Source: Cavia porcellus
Taxonomy: Eukaryota; Chordata; Mammalia; Rodentia; Caviidae
Assembly: GCF_034190915.1 (NCBI RefSeq)
Contig: NW_026947502.1
Span: 2,756,785 to 2,820,784 of the forward strand
DNA length: 64,000 nucleotides
Direction of reading: 5' to 3'
Shown: positions 22,098-33,170 of the stretch, one piece after another
How the letters are laid out: each line of letters starts with the position of its first letter
Numbering within the stretch: the stretch's first letter is position 1
Notes under the pieces: model-generated
Database searches by the model: none
Told to the model about the DNA's origin: nothing
Seen by the model: only the letters and a program-made list of their open reading frames with translations
Translations under genes and position numbers: made by a program

Positions 22098-22420
22098 TGT
22101 TGGGCGCAGGCGCTCAACATACCATACCCCACCCGGGACTAAGGACCACGCCAGCTTCCGCAATGCGCTACGTCCCTCTTTAAATTAGCCAACCCGTGCG
22201 CACCCCGCGCTCTACTCCATACTCTGTGGCAACTCCTGATTGGCCACAGCTGGATATAGTAGCCAGAGCCTACATCCTATTCCCGCCCTGCTTCCTTGTG
22301 GCAGCCTGTGATTGGTCACGGCCGAATATATAAACCAGAGCCCGCGTAAATAAACTAGCAGTTAACTGTCGTCCACAAGAGCATCTCCTGTGTCCTGTTT
22401 CATTGGAGCTGCGCCGGTCA
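22098..22420 (+). repeat. 3' LTR of the class II provirus
   Basis: 323 bp, nearly identical to the 5' LTR. The clearest differences cluster in CACCCCGCGCTCTACTCC (22202-22219), which replaces CACTTCGTGCTCACTCC. It is followed by the target duplication CAGGGG. Confidence 0.92.
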
Positions 22421-22499
22421 CAGGGGCAGCCCTGGCTGCAGGAGCTGGCGACCTGGGGACCGACTGCGGCTCCTTCCTGAGCGCCATTTCAGAACAGAA

Positions 22500-23030
22500 C
22501 AGAAGGAAACCCACCCTCAAGGAGAACCCGGCTTTCAAGGAATGTTAGGGGAGGCCCCCGCCCCAGCCTGGGGGTGGGCCAGCCCGCCAGGCGCTCCCCG
22601 CCCGTCCCCACCCGGGGCAGCCTCCCGCGCAGCGCAGGCCGAGCGCCCCTCTCGGGGCCGGAGCTCAGCAGCGCCCCGGCCCGCAAGAGGAGTCGCCCTG
22701 GGCGCCCCACTCCCGGCGCAGAGCGGAGTGGGCGGTGGAGGCGAGGAGAGCCGAGGTCAGCAGCACGATTTCCCGTCCTCCTCTCCTCGGATCCGCGGAG
22801 GAGGTCGGGGTAGGGACGGAGGTCGGAGCCGCCCTGCAGCCCGCGCTGCTGATGGAGGGTCTGGAGCGGCGTGGGGGGGGGAGCTGCGGCGGGGGGCGGG
22901 GCCTGAGCGTGATCGGGGGCGGAGATTGCGCACGGCAGAGGGGAGGGGCTTGCGTGAGGCTGAGGGGCGGGGCCTGCGCACGGCCGGGGGGCGGCGCTTG
23001 AGCGCCTCCAGCGAGCTGTGCGGCCACCAG
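22500..23030. promoter_or_regulatory. Orphan CpG island with repeated GC boxes
   Basis: Dense CpG and very high G+C over about 500 bp stand out from flanks that are CpG-poor. From about 22885 to 23000 an imperfect tandem unit of roughly 30 bp recurs, each carrying GGGGCGGGGCC or GGGCGGAG (Sp1-type) and GCGCACGG or GCGTGAGG (NRF1-like). No recognisable coding exon follows on either strand. It may drive a non-coding RNA, be the 5' end of a gene whose exons lie elsewhere, or be a GC-rich minisatellite. Confidence 0.6.
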
Positions 23031-24870
23031 GTGTCGCCCTTCTCCCTGCTTTCTCTGCCTCCGCTGTTTCCCGCCTTCCTCTCCTTCCCTTCCTTACTAC
23101 TTCTTGCCTGGAGTTCTTGCTTCTGGGTCAGTCATACTCGTTTTAAATTTTGTGTCTCCTGCTTTTAAAGCTCCTTTTAAACGTTTCCCGTATCCTGCCC
23201 TCTCGCAGTCTGTCCTAGCTTATGTTCCCCTCTGCTCTCCCTGTTCTGTTCTGTTTGCTCTTCCTTGGCTTGCTTCTCCCCTTGTCTTGGTGCTGCTTCT
23301 CCACCTTTCAGACCCACAGTACCGAGTCCCTCCTCCCGGTCCCGCATCCCGCCCCACCGAGACCCGCTGACCCTCAGCGCTTAGCCTTCGTGCAGCTGTG
23401 AGGACCTACAGCCTGACCCCTCTGGTTTCTTCCCACTGACTCGTGCCTTCCACCCACCCCTCCATCCCTTCCCTTTGTCCCGGTCACAGACTGACTGCTA
23501 GTGGTGGTGTCCTACAGACCAGCGGCCGCGAACCTGGGGCACGCGTGCCACAGCGGGCACGCAGGCGCCTCTCTGTTGGCATCGCCCCAGCAGCTGCGCT
23601 CTGGGTGACTGAACGCTCAGGAGCAGCGCCGGAGTGGCAGGCCATCAGGAGTGACAGGCTGGCAGAGCACATTTCCGACCGTCCGTGGGAGCCTCAGGCG
23701 GGGGAAGGCTGCACCTCGGAACTGGGATAACAACAACGCAAAGTGGGGACACGCTTGGGTGAGGGGTCGCCGTATTCATGTGCACCAGGCAGCCCTGGAT
23801 GGACTGCAGACCGGCTCCCTGCGGGAGGAGTTGTGAGACTGACCAAAGACGAAACCCATGGTGAGGAGCAGAGACCTGAAAGGACACAGCTGAAGGCATA
23901 AGAATGGAATGAAAGACGAATTTCAGTCTGGACTGTAGCACATTACACCTATGCCATGCAATGAACAGGGAATTGAAATGTTTTTTTATAAAAAAAAAAA
24001 AAAAACAACCATCCGAGAAATTTTCAGTGATGAACACAATACTCTTTGGTTGTCATGACGAGGTCACAGTTCCTGTCTCGATAACATTAAGGAAAGGCTG
24101 AGGTGCCTCCTCGGAAGCTGGCTTCCCGGCTGTGCTGATGTTTTTGAGAAAGCTCTCAGCATGTTTGTAAACTTGCTAGACACGCGGTGCGTCACTTTGG
24201 TTCCCAGTCAGATCTGGAAAGAAGCAGGTCTACAAAGAGGCAGGCATTATTTCACAGTTCTGTCCATGAAAGGCAGACGGTCAGTGTTCTCCGGGGACGA
24301 ATTTCTGCCTCTTTGGGTGCAGAAGGAAGCTAAGGCAGCCCACGATGACAACTCGTGCTAACTCTTGCCGAGTTTGGCACTGGGAAGTCGGTGACTGCAG
24401 GGCCACCTGGACGCCTACGCATGGAACATCCTGAGCAAGGCTGGTGCTTGGCCCAGAAGTCCTCGGTGCCCCGCTAATAGATGCCAGCCCCTTTCCACCG
24501 CCCATCTGTGGTCGGAAAGAGGTGTGGGTGGCATGAAGGACACATGAGTCTGATGGTGCCACCAACGTAAACTGTGATCTTTGTGTACAATCCTGAACAC
24601 CATGACCTTTTTAAGGTTGTAAAAGCAGCTAAGTGGCTTAAAATCTAAAATGAAAGAATGAAATGGAGCAGACTAGAAATTGTGTCAAAGGACAGAAAAC
24701 ACAGTTTTATAGCACTGTGCCTCGAGCGTCTCTGCCCCTGGGCGTACGCCTACCTCCAGACCCTCAGAATGATTCAGGAGCTGGCTTTATGTGGGCGGCT
24801 CCACCCCAGTTTGGTGATGGTGGGAACAGAAGTGAGGTGGGGAGGCCAGACGGAGCAGAGGGTGACACGT
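23031..24870. other. No recognised gene; pyrimidine-rich then unremarkable sequence
   Basis: 23.03-23.48 kb is C/T-rich beside the CpG island. An A-run at about 23990-24005 could be the tail of a decayed retrocopy. Open frames here are short and match no family I recognise. Confidence 0.5.
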
Positions 24871-25069
24871 TACACGGGAGTCAGGGAATCAGGCCTGACT
24901 CAGCAAGAGGACCCTCATCCTCCAGGTGTGTCTTCAGTACGTCCCCGTGAAGTCACCTTGCCCTGGAGAAGTCCCTGTGCCAAGAGGGAGCCGGCTGTCT
25001 GCCGTGACAAGCTTTCCAAGCAGCTGCTACTCCTGTCTGACAGTGACTGTACCACAGAAGCAGCAGGCA

Positions 25070-25650
25070 GGCCTGCTGGGCAGGTCCACCCCGCCTGAGC
25101 ACAGGTCACCGGTGGGCCACGCTGCACGGAGGGGCCCTGTGACCCAGGGTGTCACCTGCTCTGCCGTCATGCAGAGGAGACAGGGGGAGAGAGACAGAGG
25201 CCCTGAGCCCGGAGCTCACTGTCCCCTGCTGTCACCAGTGCTGCACTTGGGAGATGCTGAGGAGCCTTGGCCAGAGGTCCCTGCCGCAGCCAGACCAAAA
25301 ACCCCGGGGCCAGTGCAGCAGAGACACTGTGCTGAGAAGCAGGGTGTGAGCACAGAGCTCCCGGAGCCTCACTTGCCAGCAGGTCCCTGGGCCCGGTCCC
25401 TCTACCTCAGTGAGCAGTGGTGGCGGGACCGGCTTCTGTCCCCTGCCTGTGGCTGACTGTGTATGGCGGAGGGGTGGAAATCACCCCAAGCACAGGCCTC
25501 CCCTGATGGCTCAGTCCTGTTTAGGTGTGAGAGTGCTGGTCCCTTGCTGGACTGGGCCCTGCCCCTCATCTGCCAGGAAGGAGGCTGACTTTCTGCCCTG
25601 TGCTGCTTCACTGAAATCAGAAGGGACATTTCAAATAGTGTATTTTAAAA
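25070..25650 (+). repeat. Duplicated segment, copy A (partner at 53080-53655)
   Basis: It shares long near-identical stretches with 53.08-53.66 kb in the same orientation, for example CAGGCCTGCTGGGCAGGTCC and the CTGACTTTCTGCCCTGTGCT end. In unit 2 this segment lies on the promoter side of the IRG gene; here it lies on the 3' side of IRG-1. Confidence 0.8.
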
Positions 25651-25736
25651 TCTTGCATTAACTTCCATTTGATTAGGCCAAAATCAAGGGGAGACTCTTC
25701 TGTTGGATTTTATTTTGTGCTAGCACAAATGTATTT

Positions 25737-25825
25737 TTTTTCTTTTTATCAGTGCCAGGGATCGAACTCAGGACGGCCTGCTTGCAAGGCAGGCGTTTAT
25801 GCCTCTGAGCTAACTCCCCAGCCCA
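25737..25825 (-). repeat. Young ID SINE with target duplication
   Basis: TGCCAGGGATCGAACTCAGG, CTGCTTGCAAGGCAGGCG and CTGAGCTAACTCCCCAGCCC. CACAAATGTATTTTT flanks it on both sides. Confidence 0.88.
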
Positions 25826-25999
25826 CAAATGTATTTTTAAAACTTTAACCACTTAGCCATCAGCTATATAAACGTTAGCCTGGGTATAAGATGAAACCTT
25901 ATGTGATTAGTCAAATCTCCACCCAGAGCCATCTGTTTCCTGAAGATAACTGTTTTATTTAGAAGTTGTTAAAGAAAGAAGTTGTTTTAGTCTTTCAGT

Positions 26000-26350
26000 C
26001 TAAGATGTGAAGGAAAACGCGTTTATGCTTTGAGCTTTCTTCAGCCTGGAGCAACTTATTTTACACATACTTGTCCACCGTCCCTTTTTGCACTTAACGT
26101 ACTCTCCAGATGACACCACACGGTGCTCCCTGCGCACGGCTGGGGTTGTGGGGCATCTCTTCAGGGGTGAGCCCCGGTAAGGGCCACCTGAGCTGCTTAC
26201 AGTCTCGTCCCAGCTCACAGCGCTGCACTGACTACCTTTCGGCTCATGCCCTCTCCTGAGAACTCTACTTTCACTGTATAGCGATCGCAAGTGGGATTAC
26301 TGGGTCAAATACACGTGTAACCTTCGGGGTGCACGGCCCTCCTTGCCAGC
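26000..26350. repeat. 3'-flank block shared by IRG units 1 and 3
   Basis: TTTGAGCTTTCTTCAGCCTGG... and TGGGATTACTGGGTCAAATAC recur as diverged copies at 57.41-57.69 kb. The match resumes at 28.53-28.62 kb against 57.74-57.84 kb, so unit 1 carries an insertion of about 2.2 kb between the two parts. Confidence 0.65.
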
Positions 26351-26744
26351 CTTCCTGGCTGCAGGCCGCTGCCCCTCCTGCAGGGAAGGTGCCCTTGACC
26401 TCAGCTCACCGCCTCCCTAAGGACACCGTGGAGTTACAAGGCCTCGGGATCCTCTGGTCACCCTGAAGGAGAAATCTGTCTGCTGTAAGCGATGTCTGCC
26501 CAGGGGATGACCACAGTCCTTTCTGCCCTCTGGGGGCTCCCACCTCCGGCTCCCCGCTCCCTCCTGGCTGTCCAGGCTCTGCACAGCCCTCCTCTCCCCC
26601 TCACCCCTCCCATAGCGGACTCCACACTGTAATCTGTGGCACAGATCCCACCCCCTGTGTAGGTTACAGTCCCTACCTGACAAAGCTGGACCAGGTAACT
26701 AAAATTGCAAACTGCCATTTTTGAATCACTGGTGTTGATTTGAG

Positions 26745-26915
26745 CTGAGTTTTTGTTTTGCTTTGTTTGGTTTTTGGTCTCTGACACAGGGTCTCACTGT
26801 GCAGTTCAGGCTGGCCTTAAACTCACTTTGTAGCCCAGGCTGGCCTGCAACTTGCTCCCACCCTCCTGCCTCGGCCTCCGGAGTGCTGGGATGAGAGACA
26901 AGGGCCAGCATACAT
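26745..26915 (-). repeat. B1-like SINE with internal duplication
   Basis: CACAGGGTCTCACTGTGCAG, TTCAGGCTGGCCTTAAACTC, TAGCCCAGGCTGGCCTGC and GAGTGCTGGGATGAG. Confidence 0.85.
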
Positions 26916-28530
26916 GGCTTTCAGCTCATTTTTCTGCCACAAACTCTGCAAAAGCTATAACACCATCTCCAGGACTCACAGCTTACAATATGCCAGCTTC
27001 TCTCAGCCGCCATAGACAAATCAAAGCTTGCTGCTTCTCCTGGACGTGCTCGCTTTCTTACTCATGCTGTCTACAAAAAGTCTGCTGTCCTGTTTGCCAC
27101 CACCTTCCTCCCAGAAACAGCTGCTGCCCAGACACCAGCTGCAGACACAAAACAGCAAAAGCTCGCCTCCTTCTCTTGCAGGAAAACTCTCACCAAACCA
27201 AACCCAAAGGAAGACCCTTTGCACCCAAGGAGAGAAGAGGGCGCCATGTAAGCTTTACACCAGCAGACTGTTGGATCTTCACAGCAGCTACGGGATAATT
27301 CCTCAACGGCAACAGGGCTGAGTTAGGGAGAGTCAGTTTACATGCAATTTAGAAGTGGGAGGTTTAAAACAAGTGACAAAGCGTTACATAGCTACTTTGG
27401 TGCATTGAGGCCTATATTGGCAGGCAGGCTGGTCTGGAAACAAAGCAATTGTTCATCATGTTACAGAGTCACTGGGGCACTGGGGATCAGCCCTTACAGA
27501 GTGAGCACAGGGAAGTCATTACCATGACATGGAGCATTCCGGGGAGGGCCCTTGGGTTAGTCCAGGGCGCCTTAAGGTACACAAATTACTCTGACTCAGC
27601 GCTCATCAGAGGTGCGCAGCTGGGCTTGGACACCGTCAAGGTCAGTTGAATTCAGCAGAAACAGGAGGACACAGAAAAGCGGTCAGAGATTTCTAATTGA
27701 TCATGAAATATCTATAAGTTTGATGTCTTATAAATGTGTTTCTACATGATAATTGTGGCCGAACACATCCTCTTCTAATTTTGCAAAGGAAGGAGTGACT
27801 GGCTGGTGACCGCAGAACACAGGCAGCAGTCTGTGTACAATCCAGAGCAGGAGAAGCTCAGTGGGGTGCACAGGGCCCCAGGATTCCCCAGGACAGGGAG
27901 CAGTGCAATTTAGGTCCTGACACTGTGGAATGTGCTGAGCAGCCTTTTCCCTGAGACAGCCTGCAGCTTGTCAGTGTGAGTGGACAGGAAGAGGGGCAGC
28001 ATGTGGAGCAGCACCCCAGTGGGCACCCCGTTGTACTGCAAATGGACATCGTGTGAACTTCTCCGATCTTATTCTCGGGGAATACGTGATGGGGTTGCGG
28101 GAGATGGATTTTCTCAGAACGAGAACAAGAACAGTTATTGGGCAGCCTCGGAGGGAGATGATCTGACTTATCGGAAAGTAAGTCTCCACACGGGGGTCCA
28201 CGTGCTTTGGGGAGTGGGATCTGGGAAGAATTTTCCATGAGTTTCACACCAGCAGTGAAAGAAGTGGTGGGATTTTCACAGCGTATTCCTGGGTGCTGGG
28301 TCCCCATCCTCTCCCCCCCATGGCCAGATGAGCGTTTTACAGGCTGGGACTTTAGGGATGCGATTTGCATCATTGTTTGCGGCAATGTGCACTCTGTGGA
28401 GGCTTTGAAGGAAGCACTCATTGTGCTCAGAAATGAAAACCACCCAAATGAGGCCTCTGTGTTTACAAACGCCTGTGTAACTCCACTGGGGCTGCCAAAT
28501 AGCCCACAGTACTGGGTTCTGTCACTTTTC
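26916..28530. other. Insertion-like stretch in the IRG-1 3' flank, unclassified
   Basis: This block interrupts sequence that is continuous in unit 3. It contains no recognised domain. A 187-codon minus-strand frame at 27858-28421 has low-complexity Ser/Cys-rich content and no family signature. It may be a decayed retroelement or LTR. Confidence 0.4.
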
Positions 28531-28639
28531 TGTTGCCAGCAGCTTTGTATGTGAGAAACCGTTTTCTACAAATTCATCCATAAGTTAGATTTTGCAGTTT
28601 TTCAGATAGGGAAGAAATGGTTTCTTTATTCTACTTTTT

Positions 28640-29500
28640 TCTAAAATTTTATTGTAAGGAGTACAAAACCAAACAAAATAAAACAAAAAAAAGCCAATCA
28701 AAAGAATGAAAGTTATACAAAACTTCCAAGCAGGATAATAGGGAATGAACAATAGTTACCATAATCCCTTTTTTACCTTCAAATTTGCTGCCCATACCAT
28801 CAGACATACTAAAATCCAGTAAAATAGAACCATAACACCAATCAAAACAGAACATTGAGGAAAACAAAACAATAAAATGGAACAAATAAAAACAGGGAGA
28901 ATATTGAATATTGAATTTCAAGAACAAGACAAAAAGAAATCCCCCATGGTTGCTATATTGGATATCGTTATCCTCTAAATAGACCCTGACTACGGGCTTT
29001 AGGCCTGCAAAGTCAGTCAAAGAATACGAGAATTAAGTTGCTTTTGTACCTCAGTTGCTCTCAGCTCGGCCTGTGTTCCTCCAAGTCAGCCAGTAGCTTT
29101 TGGATGGAGGCTGAGGGCGGCTCTCCCTGTTCCCCAGCCTGCGCATCCTCTGGCTCACGGGGAGCAGGGATTGGGGTCTTGTTTCTCTTCCTGGGCACTG
29201 CATGGCTACTGCTGCTGCTGACTCCTTGTTTCTAATTTCATTTCATTTCTTATATGAAAGTTTAGGCACTTTTATCTAAGGAAATTTTGTAGTTCTCTTT
29301 ATTTTTAGTGAACTTTTAATATTATCTTTCTTTCTCTTATTCCTGAATTTCTCATGTTCATTCACAAAGTAAGCCACGTTAGCAACCGAGTAGCACCAGG
29401 GTGTCCAGTGTGGGCCCCCAGCGTGGGGTTCCGGCATGCCCTCACAAGCTCTTGGATTAAAGTTTGATCTCAGTACTGTTTCTCTCTCATGACACATTAC
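28640..29500. other. A-rich, LINE-like decayed sequence; no gene
   Basis: 28.67-28.95 kb has repeated AAACAAAAT-type runs, like an antisense LINE 3' end. 29.04-29.5 kb shows nothing recognisable. Confidence 0.3.
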
Positions 29501-29858
29501 ACAATTTTTAGTTCATTATGTTTCATATTTACCCAAGAAAATGCTAACCCAAAGGAACTAAAGAGCACAGCCACCAATATTAATTGTCCCACTGGTGACC
29601 AGTGTGTGTACATTTGTAGCAGAATGTCAGGAACACGGAAAACACGCTCTGTACACACCCACTCACAGATACTTGGGAAGTCTTGCCAATGTGCCTGGCA
29701 ACTTCTTACTGTTGGACCTTCAGTAAGAGGGGCCCAGGGTGTGACATGGCCAGCAGACAGTGAGATGTTCTGTGCTCTTAGCGTGAAATCTCAGATTGCT
29801 GTGCTTTATTACTGTATTACCCAGCTGCCTGCCTCAGTTTCCTCATTTTGTAGCCACA

Positions 29859-31113
29859 TTAAGAGCTGGCAGAGGCATCAAAAAGATGTATTTTTTCAAG
29901 CAGAGCTTTTGCATGCTTTGCCATGATGTCAAGGAAGTGATATTGCAAACAAAAGACCATTGTAAAGTAAAGGCCAGAGACAGAAAATTCTCCTGCTAAA
30001 TTAGCTGACTCAATAACCTGGCTCATCTCTTCCACAAAGGATTCATCACCCTCAGCAGACAGCAGATGGGGAGACTGGAGGTTTGCCTTGATGTCCTCCA
30101 CGGATACATGCAAAGTCTTGGCCACCTTTTCTAGTGACGCATCATCCAGCCTGAAGTCAGACCTGTACTGGACTAAGCTGTCTTCCACCCTCTCTATGTC
30201 TTTGTCACTGATGTGACCCGTGAAGGGCTTGGTGGCTACAGCTCCAAACTTCAGAGCCTGCATAAACATCATCTGCTTCAGGGCATCTGTCTTCCGATCG
30301 ATGGCAGCTTCGGTGACACTGGGCAGGCACTGCATGAGGACATGGCGCTTCTGAGCAGGCACGTCCATCACAAGGGTGCTCCTCAGCTCAGGGAAGTCAT
30401 ATTCACGCAGATGAAGGCTGGAAATTAAGAATATTTTACTGGCTGTCACTTGTGCCTCCCACAATTTTTTCTCACAGTCACGGGATATCTCTCGGAGGAT
30501 GTTGTCCTTATTAAAGTTTGTAGGCTTAGCGATTTCCTCACTGGCTAACTCAGTATCAATTTTTGTCCTAACAAAATAGAAGTTCTTCTTCATTTTTGCA
30601 ATCGGTTTGGCCAACTGTGCATCATTGTCTTTGAAGTGGGCAGAAGAAACGATCAGGAAAAAGTCATATTCAGCGAACTTGACTTTGTGCAGGTAAGTTT
30701 CTGGAGGGCAGTTGGTGGTCCGCAGGCCAGGCAGGTCCCATACTGACACACTGGGAAACCTTTAGTTGTTTGTATTCAGTTCTCTCCATGATGGTCTCGG
30801 TTGGCCCAGTTTGAGCAGAACCTTCCTCTTCATTCCCCATGTCCCGCAGGGCATTGATCAGACTGGACTTTCCTGTTCCTCTCTCCCCTGTCACTGCAAT
30901 GCTCAGTGGAGCATTTTCGATGTCTTTCAAAGCAGAGCTAACTATAGAAACTGCTTTTGGAATGTCCCCCTTCTCCAGAAAGTACTGAATCAACACCCTG
31001 GCTTCCTCTGAGAGGACTTTGCTTTCCTGCTTGAAATTTTTAAAATACTCGCTGAAGCTGGAGGCTAAGGTCTTGCTCTCTGTGCTGGAGTCTGCGGAAA
31101 ACAGTTGACCCAT
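29859..31113 (-). pseudogene. IRG-1: Irga6/IIGP1-like GTPase broken by one frameshift
   Basis: The frame opens at an ATG (31113) with the same Met-Gly-Gln start as IRG-2 and has a GKS P-loop (GERGTGKS). It loses frame just before G3. Between the codon for the conserved Tyr and the TGG of WDLPG there are 34 nt, against 33 in IRG-2, so one base is extra, most simply in the GG at 30759-30760. The other frame then runs to the stop at 29859 with WDLPG, TKID and a full C-terminal domain. Apart from this site the gene is full length (about 414 codons). The acceptor (TTTTTCTAG) ends at 31135. An AATAAA signal lies at 29805-29810, about 50 nt past the stop. A single lesion suggests recent loss, a polymorphism, or an assembly error. 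Confidence 0.88.
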
Positions 31114-31559
31114 GGCTGTGAGCAGTCCAGGACTCTAGAAAAAGGGTTGTGTACTCTAGACACAGTGGGAAGGTCAAGGTGGGCACAGCGGGAAGACCAC
31201 AGCTTTCCTGTCAGGATGCGGCAGCACCTCAGTCCAGGTTCCACACTGTGGCTGGGAAGGGCTTCCTCGAGGTGTGACCAGGACACCTGGCTTGGGTGCA
31301 GTCACCCCTTCTGCAGACTCTTTCTTTGTCTTGGAGTTCCCTGCACCTTAAAGAGTTTCCTCATGAATTTAATATCTGATTTTCCGTTCAAGCACTCATG
31401 GCCTTTTACGTTTTGTTCAGTTTGCTTTAGTTATTTCTGTTTTCAGGAAATTAACTTGTTACTATGGCAGCCCATCTACAAAGGCAGCAGTAGACCTGGC
31501 ATCAAACCACTACACAACAGTATCTGGTTTCAAGACTACAAAGCTATCGTCATCAAGAC

Positions 31560-33170
31560 AGTGCAAAGCTCATAGAGAACAGGCAGACAGAGCAAGGGGC
31601 CACAGTCAAATCCAGACCGAGAGCCCCATAAACGTACTCCCCTGATCTTAGTCTAATCGTCGCAGCAATACAATGAAGCAAGGATGTTCCTTCAGAAAAA
31701 GTTCTGATGGATCAGATAGCCTTGCATGCACTGTCACAAAATTAAGGTGCGTTACAGACTTGAGTGTAACAAACAAACAAACAAACAAAGAGAAATCCAG
31801 TGACCTGAAGAATGGAGATGATTTTTAGATATACCATAAAGTCCATTCATGAAAGATATCATTGGTAATGTGGACTGCCTTAAAATAAAAAATTATGGAA
31901 TATAGTATCAAGAGAATCAAGGGACAAATCCACAGACTTGCGTAAAAATATTTGTGAGAGCGTTGGGAGTGGTAGCACGTGCCTGAAACCCTGGCGCTGG
32001 GTGGGGACGAGGGCGGTGGGGGAGGCTGAGGCCTAAAGAGCACAAGGACTGGAGCCGCCTGGGAAACTCAGCAAGGCCCTTTCTCAAAACAATTAAAAAG
32101 GACTGGAAAGCAGCGTGGTGCAAGGGCTCTGGGTTCCAGTCTCTAAATTACAAAAGCTCATCTGATGAAGAACTATGGTACAAAATGCACAAAGATCTTT
32201 GAAATGGAAAAATAAGAAAATGAACAACATGAATAAAAGCAGACTAAGGGTGATAGCAGAGACCTCATGAGAGAAGATGTCCACAGAGAAATGCAGCCCG
32301 GCCCTCACCGTGAGACACATGCAAAAGAGAACAGTGAGGAGAAACCGCAGCCCAGCAGTCAGAGTGGCCGCAGCCCGGACCCTGACAGCAGCAAATACTG
32401 GCCAGGATGTGGGGCCACGGGAGGGAACCCACCCTGGTGGGCATTCAGAATGGTACGTCCGCTTTGCAAGATGGCTTCGCAGTTTTGCAGAAAAGGAAAT
32501 ACAGTTAGCATTCAGACCTCTGATAGTTACACAAAGTAGTTAAAATTTTTGTTCACACAAAAACTTGTACACTGGTGTTTCTAGAAGCTTTTGCAGAAAG
32601 CTAAACCTTGAAATCAGCAAGGCTTTTCTACAGTTACTAAACGGCTTAATGGTTGGGGCCTGCTCTGGACATGGGACTGCTGTTTAGTTACAGAGAGGAA
32701 GGAGTCATTACACCACGAATGGACTTGAAGGAAGCTAAAGCACGAATGCATGTTGGAAAATGAAAGAAGCCATGAGACTCCACGCTGTGCGGAGCCAATT
32801 CCATGCGGTTCTGGACAAGGCAGAATAATGGAAAAGCCTGAAATCCCTTGGCTGTCAGGGACTGAGGGTGATGGAAAGGCACACACAGAGGCCTTTCGGG
32901 CAGCCTCGCTGTTCACAGTGATGCTATCGGAGTGGACACCAGGCATTGTTCGCTTCTCCAGCCCTTGACTGTACAACAGGAGCCAGCCCTGAATTCTTGA
33001 TTTTAGGTGATTATGGCATGTCAGTGTGGCTCATCTGTTGTCACAAATGCACCACTCTGCAGGACGGTGTGGAAATGGGCAGACTAAGCACACGCAGAGA
33101 GAGCGGGTACACGGGTGTCCCTTCCCTTCTGTCTGAAACTGAAGCTGCTCTAAAGAATAAAATCATACAA
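31560..33170. repeat. Ancient LINE-1 3' end in the IRG-1 intron
   Basis: GAGAAACCGCAGCCCAGCAG, GCAAATACTGGCCAGGATGT and a TTTGCAAGATGGC-type stretch follow L1 ORF2 end/3' UTR order. The same remnants occur at 41.65-43.13 kb and 60.29-61.24 kb, so the insertion predates the duplications. A SINE dimer interrupts it at 31963-32150. Confidence 0.6.
31963..32150 (+). repeat. B1 + ID dimer SINE
   Basis: GGTAGCACGTGCCTGAAACC to CCTTTCTCAAAACAATTAAA (B1-like), then an ID-like half with GGGCTCTGGGTTCCAGTC. Confidence 0.6.

Larger units (their letters stand above)
18890..22420 (+). mobile_element. Class II (betaretrovirus/IAP-like) non-autonomous provirus
   Basis: Near-identical LTRs (322 and 323 bp, TGTTGGGCGC...GCCGGTCA) are flanked by a perfect 6-bp target duplication CAGGGG (18884-18889 and 22421-22426), as expected for class II integration. 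Order: LTR, tRNA-Ile primer site, a repeat-rich leader, an open gag truncated after capsid, short reverse-transcriptase and integrase remnants, an env transmembrane remnant, a polypurine tract, LTR. High LTR similarity and an open gag suggest a fairly young insertion. With no nucleocapsid, protease or polymerase domain it could only move with helper proteins. Confidence 0.92.

Noticed and set aside
22542..23168. 208-codon plus-strand frame over the CpG island
   Set aside because: Long frames are expected in such G+C-rich sequence. It is Arg/Gly/Pro-rich low complexity with several overlapping frames of similar length and no domain.
24926..25456. 176-codon frame repeated as another 176-codon frame at 53004-53534
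   Set aside because: The two share sequence only because they lie in the segmental duplication. Indels and differing ends between the copies do not suggest a conserved protein.
27858..28421. 187-codon minus-strand frame
   Set aside because: Composition is low-complexity Ser/Cys/Pro, no family signature is recognisable, and it lies in an insertion-like block.
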